From: Chitinophaga pinensis
GTDB lineage: Bacteria; Bacteroidota; Bacteroidia; Flavobacteriales_D; Crocinitomicaceae
Reading direction: 5' to 3'
DNA: 64,000 nt
Assembly (NCBI GenBank): GCA_945902745.1
Contig: CAMDNE010000001.1
Location: 186,001-250,000 of the forward strand
The position numbers were made by a program, and so were the translations under genes. The notes beneath the pieces are model-generated. The model was not told where the DNA came from. It did not search any database and saw nothing but the letters and a program-made list of their open reading frames with translations. This document shows, in pieces, positions 35,389 to 43,171 of the stretch; position 1 is the stretch's first letter; every line of letters begins with the position of its first letter.

Positions 35389-35529
35389 ATAGGTTTTAAG
35401 GGCCTGAAAGGCAAGTTTGTTGCAGGTGTTAAAAGATATAATATGTAAAGTATATTTTATATAATATGTAAAGCAAAAATAGTATAAAGTGTAAAATAAT
35501 ACTATATTTGTGAAAGAAAAATAAAGTGT
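35389..35529. other. Region after the template where a reverse transcriptase is expected; none found
   Basis: Only ~140 nt separate the template from the next gene. A short open stretch (35392-35448, GFKGLKGKFV...) is not recognisable as RT. Two 14-nt direct repeats TATAATATGTAAAG (35437-35450 and 35460-35473) and a -7-like box precede the ATPase gene. Confidence 0.6.
35503..35510 (+). promoter_or_regulatory. Candidate -7 promoter box of the DUF4143 ATPase
   Basis: TATATTTG, matching TAnnTTTG, 19 nt before the ATG at 35530. The two TATAATATGTAAAG repeats lie just upstream and could be operator sites. Confidence 0.45.
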
Positions 35530-36795
35530 ATGTCATCACAACTTTCCTATATAGCGCGTATTTCAGACGAAGAATTGAAACGGAAATTAAATGCTTCAGG
35601 CGCCTTATTAATTCGTGGCATGAAGGCCTGTGGTAAAACACAATCAGCGAAGCAACTTGCAGCGAGCATCATCTCTTTTGATCAAGATGAACAGGTTCCA
35701 TTGCTGATGGAAACAGCTCCACAGCGCTTGTTACTTGGAGAAGCACCCCGCTTGATTGATGAATGGCAAGAATACCCTAAAATTTGGAATTATGTGAGAC
35801 ATGAAGTGGATCAACGAAATAAAACGGCTCAATTTATTTTAACGGGTTCCTCAAATCCAGAGGAAAGTGTAAAAATGCACTCCGGTGCAGGAAGATTTAC
35901 GGTATTGGATATGCGCACAATGAGCTGGCAGGAAATGGGACATTCAACTGGTGAGATCAGCTTGGGTAAATTATTAAATGGAATTAATCAACAAACGAGT
36001 GACACACCAACAGACCTTGAATGTATTGTAGAGCGAATTATAAAAGGAGGATTTCCCGGCTTACTGAATAAAAGTTTAGCTCAGGCAATGGAAATCAATC
36101 GTGCTTATGTTGATTTGTTATCAGAAGTAGACATGAGTCGCGTTTCAGATGTTAAAAGAAATCCCGAGAAAGTTCGTGGTCTACTGCGTGCACTTGCGCG
36201 CAATGTAGCAACAACTGTTGATATAACAGTGCTAGAGAAAGATGTTAAACTAAATGAAAACACGGATGTTTCTCGTCCCACAATTTACGATTATTTAGAA
36301 GCCTTAAATCGGTTGATGATACTTGAAGATCAACCAGCATGGAATACCCATATCCGATCATCCGCTTCTCTGCGTAAATCCGCTAAACGTCATTTTTCAG
36401 ATGTTTCCCTTGCCGTAGCTTCATTAGGAATAGGAAAAGAAGCCTTGATAAATGATTTAAAATTAACAGGTTTTTTGTTTGAATCATTAGTTATTCATGA
36501 TATGCGAGTTTATGCACAAGCGAATGACGCTAAAGTATATCATTATTATGACTCAACTGGTTTGGAAGTAGATGCTATTGTGCAAAAGTACACTGGCGAA
36601 TATTGTGCTTTTGAAATTAAATTAGGAATCGGGCAAATTGATGAAGCAGCAAAAAACTTATTAAAATTTGCTTCAATTATAGAAGAGTCAAGTAGAACAA
36701 AGTTACAATCATTGAATGTGATTACCGGCACTGGTATAAGCTATACTCGAAATGATGGAATTAATGTAATTGCACTTTCTTCGCTTGGTTTCTAA
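35530..36795 (+). CDS. AAA_14/DUF4143 family ATP-binding protein
   Basis: A 421-residue P-loop protein with Walker A RGMKACGKTQSA (Lys36), Walker B-like PRLIDEWQEYP, sensor FILTGSSNPE and a C-terminal DUF4143 domain (TIYDYLEALNRLMILEDQPAW..., then a PD-(D/E)XK-like EVDAIV...AFEIKLG segment). This family is abundant in Bacteroidota and archaea, often with mobile or defence islands; its role is unknown. The C-terminal Glu-Val-Asp...Glu-Ile-Lys pattern looks nuclease-like. It occupies the place where the DGR reverse transcriptase would be expected. Confidence 0.88.
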   Translation: MSSQLSYIARISDEELKRKLNASGALLIRGMKACGKTQSAKQLAASIISFDQDEQVPLLMETAPQRLLLGEAPRLIDEWQEYPKIWNYVRHEVDQRNKTAQFILTGSSNPEESVKMHSGAGRFTVLDMRTMSWQEMGHSTGEISLGKLLNGINQQTSDTPTDLECIVERIIKGGFPGLLNKSLAQAMEINRAYVDLLSEVDMSRVSDVKRNPEKVRGLLRALARNVATTVDITVLEKDVKLNENTDVSRPTIYDYLEALNRLMILEDQPAWNTHIRSSASLRKSAKRHFSDVSLAVASLGIGKEALINDLKLTGFLFESLVIHDMRVYAQANDAKVYHYYDSTGLEVDAIVQKYTGEYCAFEIKLGIGQIDEAAKNLLKFASIIEESSRTKLQSLNVITGTGISYTRNDGINVIALSSLGF

Positions 36796-36963
36796 TACGA
36801 TTTAATAATTTGTATGTTAAAATAATAATAGTTGCCATAGTGGTAAAGTGAAAAATACAGGTATAAATGAAATTTAACACCTTTGCTGTTCCAGCTAATA
36901 TTTACCTGAGAGACACTTATATCGAGCGCATAAATCTCTTTAAGATGTACCCCACTTTTATTC

Positions 36964-38148
36964 TTAAATAATCTGTCCTGCCCACAATTTTTCTAAAAAA
37001 TCTTTCCACGGAAGGATCAGAATTGTATCTACTATTCTTGGCAAGGGTTCTGTGCACACTATAATCGCTTTTTTTACCTCATATTCCTCTTTGAAAGCTT
37101 TTAATCCTGTGAGGTGTTTTGATGTAATATTATTTGAAGATTTTATTTCTATAGCAACTTCATTGTGTCCTAAAATAAAATCCACTTCAATTTGTGTCGC
37201 TGTTCTCCAATACGAAATCAGGTATTCTAAGCCTGAATAGTGCTTGTGTGCTATTAGTTCTTGAAAAATAAAGGACTCAAAAGCGTGACCAAATAATTCA
37301 CTTCCTTTTTCTATTCTTCCTCGATGAAGTAAATTATTTGCAATTCCTACATCAAAAAAGTAAAATTTAGGAGTCTTAACTACGCGTCTTTTTGGCTTTC
37401 GTTGATACACAGGAATAAAATACCCCAACAAGGTGTCTTCCAAGATTTGAAAATATTCTTTTATGGTAATTGCAGAAACACCGCAATCTGCTGCGATATT
37501 AGTATAATTTACCATTTCACCCTGACTAAATGCAGCGGCATGTAAAAATTTTGAAAACACATCTACTTTTCTAATCTTAGCTTCAGCTACGATTTCATCT
37601 TGCAGATAATTGCCTATGTAAGATGAAATTAATCGTTTTGGTTTTTTTGATAAATAATGTCTTGGAAGCAATCCATTATTCAGTGCTCTATCCAAATCAA
37701 AATTTGGGATTTCTTTATAGGTTAGTGGATATAATGAATATTTTAATGCTCTTCCCCCCAACAAATTTTCTCCAGAACGAATAATTTTTCTAGGACTTGA
37801 ACCGCTTAATATAAATTGGATATTATGGTTCACGATGAGCCAATGAACTTCGTTTAATAAAATTGGAATGCGCTGAATTTCATCAATGATTACACGTTTT
37901 TTTTCTTGAGCTAAAATTGTTTCTCGAAGGTATTCAGGATTTGTAATCAATCGTTTATAAACATCTGAAAGTAATAAATCGAATACTAATGCTCCAGGAA
38001 AGAGCGTTTTAAGTAAAGTACTTTTCCCTGTTTGACGAGCACCCCAAAAAAATATACTCTGTCCATCATTATCGATAAAAACTTGCTTTCTTACTAAATC
38101 CATCGCTAATAATTTATACAAAGCTACAAAATTTTTATGTAAATCCAA
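36964..38148 (-). CDS. AAA_14/DUF4143 family ATP-binding protein
   Basis: A 394-residue relative of the preceding ATPase on the opposite strand: Walker A FFWGARQTGKST, Walker B RVIIDEIQRIP, sensor FILSGSSPRKI, a winged-helix-like middle (YTNIAADCGVSAITIKEYFQIL) and a C-terminal EVDFILG...AIEIKSS segment like a restriction-endonuclease-type fold. The two proteins are clearly different subgroups, not recent duplicates. Tandem 32-nt repeats lie directly upstream of its start. Function unknown. Confidence 0.88.
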   Translation of the reverse strand: MDLHKNFVALYKLLAMDLVRKQVFIDNDGQSIFFWGARQTGKSTLLKTLFPGALVFDLLLSDVYKRLITNPEYLRETILAQEKKRVIIDEIQRIPILLNEVHWLIVNHNIQFILSGSSPRKIIRSGENLLGGRALKYSLYPLTYKEIPNFDLDRALNNGLLPRHYLSKKPKRLISSYIGNYLQDEIVAEAKIRKVDVFSKFLHAAAFSQGEMVNYTNIAADCGVSAITIKEYFQILEDTLLGYFIPVYQRKPKRRVVKTPKFYFFDVGIANNLLHRGRIEKGSELFGHAFESFIFQELIAHKHYSGLEYLISYWRTATQIEVDFILGHNEVAIEIKSSNNITSKHLTGLKAFKEEYEVKKAIIVCTEPLPRIVDTILILPWKDFLEKLWAGQII

Positions 38149-38154
38149 ACTTTA

Positions 38155-38218
38155 ACTTTGCATTTACATTAATAATCCAAAGTACTACTTTGTATTTACA
38201 TTGATAATCCAAAGTACA
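38155..38218. repeat. Two tandem 32-nt units upstream of the DUF4143 ATPase
   Basis: Units at 38155-38186 and 38187-38218 share ACTTTG.ATTTACATT.ATAATCCAAAGT with inverted ends (ACTTTG / CAAAGT); a weaker third copy overlaps 38136-38155. Their place just before the start suggests operators for self-regulation. Confidence 0.6.
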
Positions 38219-38249
38219 TTTTATATTTTTAGACTAACTTTATGAATAA

Positions 38250-38267
38250 TCCCGATAGCTATCGTGA
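38250..38267. repeat. Degenerate GATAGCTATC palindrome
   Basis: TCCCGATAGCTATCGTGA, one base off the palindromes found after both DGR target genes. Shows the element is dispersed, not DGR-specific. Confidence 0.65.
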
Positions 38268-38275
38268 GATAATTG

Positions 38276-38755
38276 CTATTCAATATGATTCGGCGGTAAA
38301 ATCGTTTCAACTTTTGTCGCACGATCGTGCAAAACAATACTTCCTGTTACACCAACATTCAACGATGAATTTCCAGGTAACTTGATGAGGAAATGACATT
38401 TGTCTCTCACTTCTTGCGGTAAACCGTCATTTTCAGCTCCCAATAAATAAATCGCTCGTTTTGGATGTTGAAATTCGTGCAAAAATTCTGCTTTATCGTC
38501 GATTTCAATGCCTACAAGTCTGCAATCGTAAGGAATGTTGTTCAAAAGATCATCGAACGACTTGTAGTGAAAAAGAGGAATTCTCGACCAAGAACGCAAA
38601 ACATCTGAACTTTGTTTCTTGTACTTATGATCCACGGTAAAGATGTAAGCGGCTCCTAAAATATAGGCAGATCGCCACAGTGTCCCTAAGTTATGTTCTG
38701 TTTTACCTCGGAATACGCCAATGGCACAATATCCGGCTTTGTTAATTGTTTTCAC
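38276..38755 (-). CDS. SpoU/TrmH family RNA 2'-O-methyltransferase
   Basis: A 159-residue SPOUT methyltransferase with the three family motifs: NLGTLWRSA (motif 1), IYLLGAENDGLP (motif 2) and IKLPGNSSLNVGVTGSIVLHDR (motif 3), which form the trefoil-knot SAM site. The small size and lack of an N-terminal domain resemble TrmL-like enzymes that methylate tRNA wobble ribose, but the RNA target is not certain. It diverges from the O-methyltransferase gene. Confidence 0.88.
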   Translation of the reverse strand: MKTINKAGYCAIGVFRGKTEHNLGTLWRSAYILGAAYIFTVDHKYKKQSSDVLRSWSRIPLFHYKSFDDLLNNIPYDCRLVGIEIDDKAEFLHEFQHPKRAIYLLGAENDGLPQEVRDKCHFLIKLPGNSSLNVGVTGSIVLHDRATKVETILPPNHIE

Positions 38756-38821
38756 AGCACAAAAGTGCGAATTTTCTTCAGTACAACAATCATTTTATCC
38801 ATCTTTGCAAAAAAGGTTTTC

Positions 38822-39463
38822 ATGGATTTTATTGATCAAAAATTAGATACGTACGTTTGCACGCATTCAGAAAATGAATCAGACTTATTGAATGAATTGA
38901 ACCGTCAAACAAATCTAACGGTATTACAACCACGCATGTTGAGTGGCCATTTCCAAGGACGTGTTTTGAGCATGCTTTCACACATGATTAAACCGAATAG
39001 GATCCTTGAAATTGGCACATATACGGGTTATTCAGCACTTTGTTTAGCGGAAGGCTTGACTGAAAACGGGAAACTAATTACTATTGACATCAACGAAGAA
39101 TTAGAAGATATTACAAGAGAATATATTCAAAAAGCGAAGATGGATGATGTGATTGACTATGTGATTGGAAATGCAATGGAAATTATCCCAACTCTTTCTG
39201 AAGAATTTGATATCGTTTTCATTGATGCTGACAAATCCAACTATTGCAATTATTACAAATTGGTTTTTGACAAAGTAAAAAAAGGAGGTTATATCATTGC
39301 GGATAATGTGTTGTGGTCAGGAAAAGTATTAGAGGATTACGATTCCTTGGATGCGGACACCAAAGTGATTGTAGATTACAATAAAATGATTCACGACGAT
39401 TCACGTGTTCAAGAAGTGTTATTACCGATTCGAGATGGATTGATGATTGCGAGGAAACTATGA
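38822..39463 (+). CDS. SAM-dependent O-methyltransferase (catechol-type)
   Basis: A 213-residue class I methyltransferase with SAM motif EIGTYTGYSALCLAEGL, acidic loop TIDINEE, and metal-binding/catalytic DADKSNY and ADNVLWSGKV motifs of the caffeoyl-CoA/catechol O-methyltransferase family. A longer frame back to 38693 would overlap the divergent SpoU gene, so the ATG at 38822 is chosen. Substrate unknown. Confidence 0.88.
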   Translation: MDFIDQKLDTYVCTHSENESDLLNELNRQTNLTVLQPRMLSGHFQGRVLSMLSHMIKPNRILEIGTYTGYSALCLAEGLTENGKLITIDINEELEDITREYIQKAKMDDVIDYVIGNAMEIIPTLSEEFDIVFIDADKSNYCNYYKLVFDKVKKGGYIIADNVLWSGKVLEDYDSLDADTKVIVDYNKMIHDDSRVQEVLLPIRDGLMIARKL

Positions 39464-39546
39464 GTGGACAGTGTTTGAGTTTTGAAGGATTAGTGATGAA
39501 CGATGAGTGATGAATGTTTGAGAGTTGAACGATGAGTGAGGAGCGG

Positions 39547-40227
39547 ATGTTAGAAATAGTATATCAAGACGAATACCTTGTTGCGATTAATAAACCGCAT
39601 GGATTATTGGTTCACCGTTCGCCGATTGCGGCAGATGCAAGTGAATTTGCCATTCAGCTTTTGCGCGATCAAATAAATCAAAAAGTATTTCCTGTTCACC
39701 GATTGGATCGAAAAACAAGTGGTGTTTTGTTGTTTGCTTTGAATGAAGAGGTAAATCGTATTATGCAAGAAGCTTTTATGAATAAGAAAGTAGCTAAAAA
39801 ATACCTTGCTCTTGTGCGTGGATTTACCCCTGAATCTGGAACGATTGATTACGCCTTAACCAATGACGATGGGAAAACACAAGACGCCATAACACATTAT
39901 AAAACTTTAGAAACTTTTGATATTCCAGTACCATTTGGCAAACAACTTTCTTCTCGTTATTCATTGGTTGAAGTTGCTCCAGAAACAGGTCGTATGCATC
40001 AAATCCGCAAACATTTTGCACATATTTTTCACCCAATCATTGGAGACAGACCTCATGGTTGCAACAAGCAGAATAAGTTGTTTTTAGAAAAATGGGAAAT
40101 GAATAAAATGTTGTTGCATGCCCAAGAAATAAGTTTTATTCATCCTGTTTCAAATGAATCAATTACAATTCAAGCAGAAATACATGAGGATTTTAAAAGA
40201 ATTTTGGCGTTGTTTAGGGATTTTTGA
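39547..40227 (+). CDS. truC: tRNA pseudouridine(65) synthase TruC
   Basis: A 226-residue RluA-type pseudouridine synthase with catalytic Asp in HRLDRKTSG, the KKYLALV segment, RMHQIRKH and the TruC-specific GDRPHGCNKQN region. It modifies U65 of tRNA in known members. The ATG at 39547 (MLEIVYQDEYLVAINKP) matches the family start; an ATG five codons earlier at 39532 lies in a low-complexity GATGAGTGA spacer and is less likely. Confidence 0.9.
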   Translation: MLEIVYQDEYLVAINKPHGLLVHRSPIAADASEFAIQLLRDQINQKVFPVHRLDRKTSGVLLFALNEEVNRIMQEAFMNKKVAKKYLALVRGFTPESGTIDYALTNDDGKTQDAITHYKTLETFDIPVPFGKQLSSRYSLVEVAPETGRMHQIRKHFAHIFHPIIGDRPHGCNKQNKLFLEKWEMNKMLLHAQEISFIHPVSNESITIQAEIHEDFKRILALFRDF

Positions 40228-40327
40228 ATTGCCGCACTTGAAATAAAAACACCAATTGATTACTATTTAATCAAAAAATTGTTTGATTTTTAATCTTTTT
40301 TTGCTATCTTCAAGTAAAGATTGAAAG

Positions 40328-41152
40328 ATGAAGAAAGAAATTGGAGTTAATGGTTTAGTCATTAAACTTAGAAAAGAAAAAGGGGAAGAATTTATTTCAT
40401 TAACCGATATTGCCAGAAAAAAGAATCCTCTTGAACCAAAGGATGTCGTAAAAAACTGGTTAAGATCAAAATCAACGATTGAATTTCTCGGATTATGGGA
40501 AAAGATAAATAATCCAGAATTTAAAGGGGTCGATTTCGACCCCTTATTATTTCAAGCAGGTAGTAATTCATTTACATTATCTCCATCAAAATGGGTTGAA
40601 TCAACCAATGCAATAGGAATAGTAACAAGTACAGGTAAGTATGGGGGTACTTTCGCTCATACTGAAATTGCCTTGGAATTTGCATCTTGGATTTCTCCAG
40701 AATTTAAATTGTATTTAATAACAGAAATCAAGCGGCTCAAAGTAATAGAATCAAATCAACATAGTCTTAGCTGGTCCGTTCAGCGCACCATTTCTAAGAT
40801 TAATTATAAAATTCAAACTGATTCGATCAGAGACAATTTGATTCCGAAATCGTTAACTAAAAAAGAATCAACAATCATTTACGCGAGTGAAGCTGATTTA
40901 TTAAATGTTGCATTGTTTGGAATAACTGCGCAACAATGGAAAAATAAGAATCCAAAATCCGAAGGAAATATAAGAGATTTTGCCACCCTCGAACAACTTG
41001 TCGTATTGAGCAATATGGAAAGTATTAATGCATTACTAATTCAACAAGTTGTTCCATCACCTGAACGAATAATACAATTAAACCAAGTAGCAATAATGCA
41101 AATGAAATCAATTATGAGTGTCAATACTTTAAAGAAATTAAATAATCTTTAA
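40328..41152 (+). CDS. KilA-N domain protein
   Basis: A 274-residue protein whose N-terminal ~110 residues form a KilA-N domain (ISLTDIARKKNP..VVKNWLRSKSTIEFLGLWE, then STGKYGGTFAHTEIALEFASWISPEFKLYL), a DNA-binding fold common in phages and large DNA viruses. The C-terminal half is helical with no recognised motif. Chromosomal KilA-N genes are frequent in Bacteroidota and often mark prophage remnants or mobile regions; no other phage genes are seen here. A repeat-containing spacer follows. Confidence 0.88.
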   Translation: MKKEIGVNGLVIKLRKEKGEEFISLTDIARKKNPLEPKDVVKNWLRSKSTIEFLGLWEKINNPEFKGVDFDPLLFQAGSNSFTLSPSKWVESTNAIGIVTSTGKYGGTFAHTEIALEFASWISPEFKLYLITEIKRLKVIESNQHSLSWSVQRTISKINYKIQTDSIRDNLIPKSLTKKESTIIYASEADLLNVALFGITAQQWKNKNPKSEGNIRDFATLEQLVVLSNMESINALLIQQVVPSPERIIQLNQVAIMQMKSIMSVNTLKKLNNL

Positions 41153-41238
41153 ATTGTTCTAGTTAACAAAAAATCTAGTTGTAAATTACAATGTGTTCAG
41201 AAATCCCAAATTTATTTGGTCACTGCGCTATTTGGTCA

Positions 41239-41253
41239 CTGAGCTTGTCGAAG
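41239..41253. repeat. Dispersed GAGCTTGTCGAAG element
   Basis: CTGAGCTTGTCGAAG within a TTTGGTCACTG... context that is itself partly repeated (41216-41240). Same core as in the T9SS gene at 30782. Confidence 0.65.
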
Positions 41254-41261
41254 TGCCGAAT

Positions 41262-42035
41262 CTACACCAGCCCCGCAATAAAAAAGCCTCCCAATACAAA
41301 CAACATCACACCAACAATTTTTTGAATTCCTTTCATCGTCGTTTTTTTGACCAATTGTTTCCCGAAATAGGTCCCTATAAATGCAAAGACAATTCCTACA
41401 ATTAAGAGACTTTTGTTATTATTCAACACAGTGAAATTGAATGTTTCGTAATACACAAATAAGCGTGCAAGGTCAATCAACAAGGCTATTGCGTTTGAAG
41501 TTCCAATAAATTCGTCTTTTGTTAAGCCTGATTTATTCAAGAAGGCAGATCTAAAAGCACCTTGATGACCAGAAATCCCACCAAAAAAGCCACTTAACAC
41601 GCCACCAAGTGGAATCCATTGTTTTTTGATTTTTAGGTTTGAGAAACGTGGGTCTAAATCAAACCATGCGAAAAAGATCATTAAAGACCCAATTACGACT
41701 TTTAAAAGTGTGATTTCAATTATTTTATCTCCAATAGAATAGGCGTGAAGTGGCTCAACTTTGCCAATTAATCCTAAACAATATGCACCAACTGTTGCAA
41801 AAATTACGGCAGGAAAACCAAATCGAAATAGTACTGGAAGGTTTATGTGTTTGTAAACCAAACCAAATTTGAACAAATTATTCGATAAATGAACAATGGC
41901 CGTAGCTCCAATTGCAACTGGAAGAGGAAAGAAAATACTAAAAACGGGTAGCATCAATGTTCCAAGTCCAAAGCCAGAAAAGAAAGTTAATCCTGCACCA
42001 ATTAAGACCGTCAACGCAACAATGAAATAGTCCAT
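41262..42035 (-). CDS. TauE/SafE-type sulfite or anion exporter
   Basis: A 257-residue integral membrane protein with about 7-8 hydrophobic segments, including IVALTVLIGAGLTFFSGFGLG and the family's GGISGHQGAFRSAFL loop. TauE/SafE proteins export sulfite, sulfoacetate or related organosulfur anions; substrate cannot be told here. It is divergent from the threonine aldolase gene with an 82-nt spacer carrying promoter-like elements. Confidence 0.85.
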   Translation of the reverse strand: MDYFIVALTVLIGAGLTFFSGFGLGTLMLPVFSIFFPLPVAIGATAIVHLSNNLFKFGLVYKHINLPVLFRFGFPAVIFATVGAYCLGLIGKVEPLHAYSIGDKIIEITLLKVVIGSLMIFFAWFDLDPRFSNLKIKKQWIPLGGVLSGFFGGISGHQGAFRSAFLNKSGLTKDEFIGTSNAIALLIDLARLFVYYETFNFTVLNNNKSLLIVGIVFAFIGTYFGKQLVKKTTMKGIQKIVGVMLFVLGGFFIAGLV

Positions 42036-42068
42036 TTGAATTCTTTTTTACAAAAAAACATAAATTTG
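42036..42068 (+). promoter_or_regulatory. Promoter candidate of the threonine aldolase gene
   Basis: TTG (42036-42038), a 22-nt spacer and TAAATTTG (42061-42068), which matches the -7 consensus; the start codon is 49 nt downstream. Confidence 0.5.
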
Positions 42069-42117
42069 AACTAGCATTTGTCATGTAAGCAGTATTTTCA
42101 TCATCAAATTAAAGAAT

Positions 42118-43131
42118 ATGATTGATTTTCGAAGTGATACTGTGACCAAGCCATCAAAAGAAATGATGGATGCTATGTTTTCTGCACCTGTTGGTGATGA
42201 TGTTTTTTCTGAAGATCCAACTGTCAATGAATTACAACAATTTGCGGCTAAGATGTTTGGTAAAGAAGACGCTTTGTTTTGCAGTTCAGGAACACAAACC
42301 AATCAAATTGCAATCAATGTGCATGTGCAACCTGGTGGCGAAGTAATTTGTCACGAAGAAAGTCATATTTATAAATACGAAGGTGGAGGAATTGCTAAAA
42401 ATTCAGGAGCTTCAGTAAGATTATTACAAGGAGATCGCGGACGTTTAACGTTAGAATCTATTGCGAAATGGGTGAATCCCGATGATGTTCATTTTCCAAC
42501 AACCCAATTGGTGAGTTTAGAAGATACAGCAAACAGAGGAGGAGGAGCAATTTATGATTTTACAGAAATTCAAAAAATTAAAAAGTTTTGCGTTGCCAAT
42601 AATTTACCCTTACACCTTGACGGAGCGCGTTTAATGAATGCTTTGGTAGAAACGAAAATTGATCCAAAAGTATACGCTGCTGAATTCGATTCCATTTCTT
42701 TGTGTTTATCAAAAGGATTAGGAGCGCCAGTTGGTTCAGTTTTGATTGGAACGAAAGATTTTATCAAGAAGGCGAGACGTGTGCGCAAGGTTTTTGGTGG
42801 AGGAATGCGTCAAGCAGGAATCATTGCAGCAGGAGGTTTGTTTGCTTTGAAAAACAATGTGGACCGTTTGTTAATCGATCATCAACATGCACAACAATTA
42901 GAACGGACTCTCAATCAATTAAACTGGGTAAAAGAGGTTATTTCTGTTGAAACGAATATTGTAGTTCTCATTTTAAATAACCCTTCAAAACGGGATGAAA
43001 TTATTTCAAAATTAGCAGAACAAGGAGTTCGTGTTATGGCTTTTGGAGAAGGAATGTTGCGCTTGGTAACGCATTTAGATGTGTCTTCGAATGAAATCGA
43101 TCAAACATGTGATAAATTAGGAAAGATATAA
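42118..43131 (+). CDS. ltaE: Low-specificity L-threonine aldolase (PLP-dependent)
   Basis: A 337-residue fold-type I PLP enzyme that cleaves threonine/allo-threonine to glycine and acetaldehyde. It begins with the typical IDFRSDTVTKPS motif, has GTQTNQIAI, HLDGARLMNA and the PLP-binding Lys in SLCLSKGLGAPVGS, and KVFGGGMRQAG. Length is normal. It is monocistronic, with a promoter-like element in front and a bidirectional terminator behind. Confidence 0.93.
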   Translation: MIDFRSDTVTKPSKEMMDAMFSAPVGDDVFSEDPTVNELQQFAAKMFGKEDALFCSSGTQTNQIAINVHVQPGGEVICHEESHIYKYEGGGIAKNSGASVRLLQGDRGRLTLESIAKWVNPDDVHFPTTQLVSLEDTANRGGGAIYDFTEIQKIKKFCVANNLPLHLDGARLMNALVETKIDPKVYAAEFDSISLCLSKGLGAPVGSVLIGTKDFIKKARRVRKVFGGGMRQAGIIAAGGLFALKNNVDRLLIDHQHAQQLERTLNQLNWVKEVISVETNIVVLILNNPSKRDEIISKLAEQGVRVMAFGEGMLRLVTHLDVSSNEIDQTCDKLGKI

Positions 43132-43167
43132 CTAATCAAAAGGCTTTGTTCGCAACCTTTTGATTAG
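43132..43167. terminator. Bidirectional terminator between convergent genes
   Basis: A perfect 12-bp stem (CTAATCAAAAGG / CCTTTTGATTAG) with a 12-nt loop, starting 1 nt after the ltaE stop and ending 5 nt before the stop of the convergent T9SS gene. Confidence 0.85.
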
Positions 43168-43171
43168 TTAA

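Noticed and set aside
35392-35448. Open stretch after the TR considered as the C-terminal remnant of a reverse transcriptase
   Set aside because: Only 18 codons, no RT motif; similarity could not be supported by eye.
38693-38821. N-terminal extension of the O-methyltransferase
   Set aside because: It would overlap the divergent SpoU gene and precedes the conserved family start; ATG at 38822 fits better.
41193-41405. 70-codon plus-strand frame after the KilA-N gene
   Set aside because: It crosses a dispersed repeat and the 3' end of the TauE gene on the other strand.
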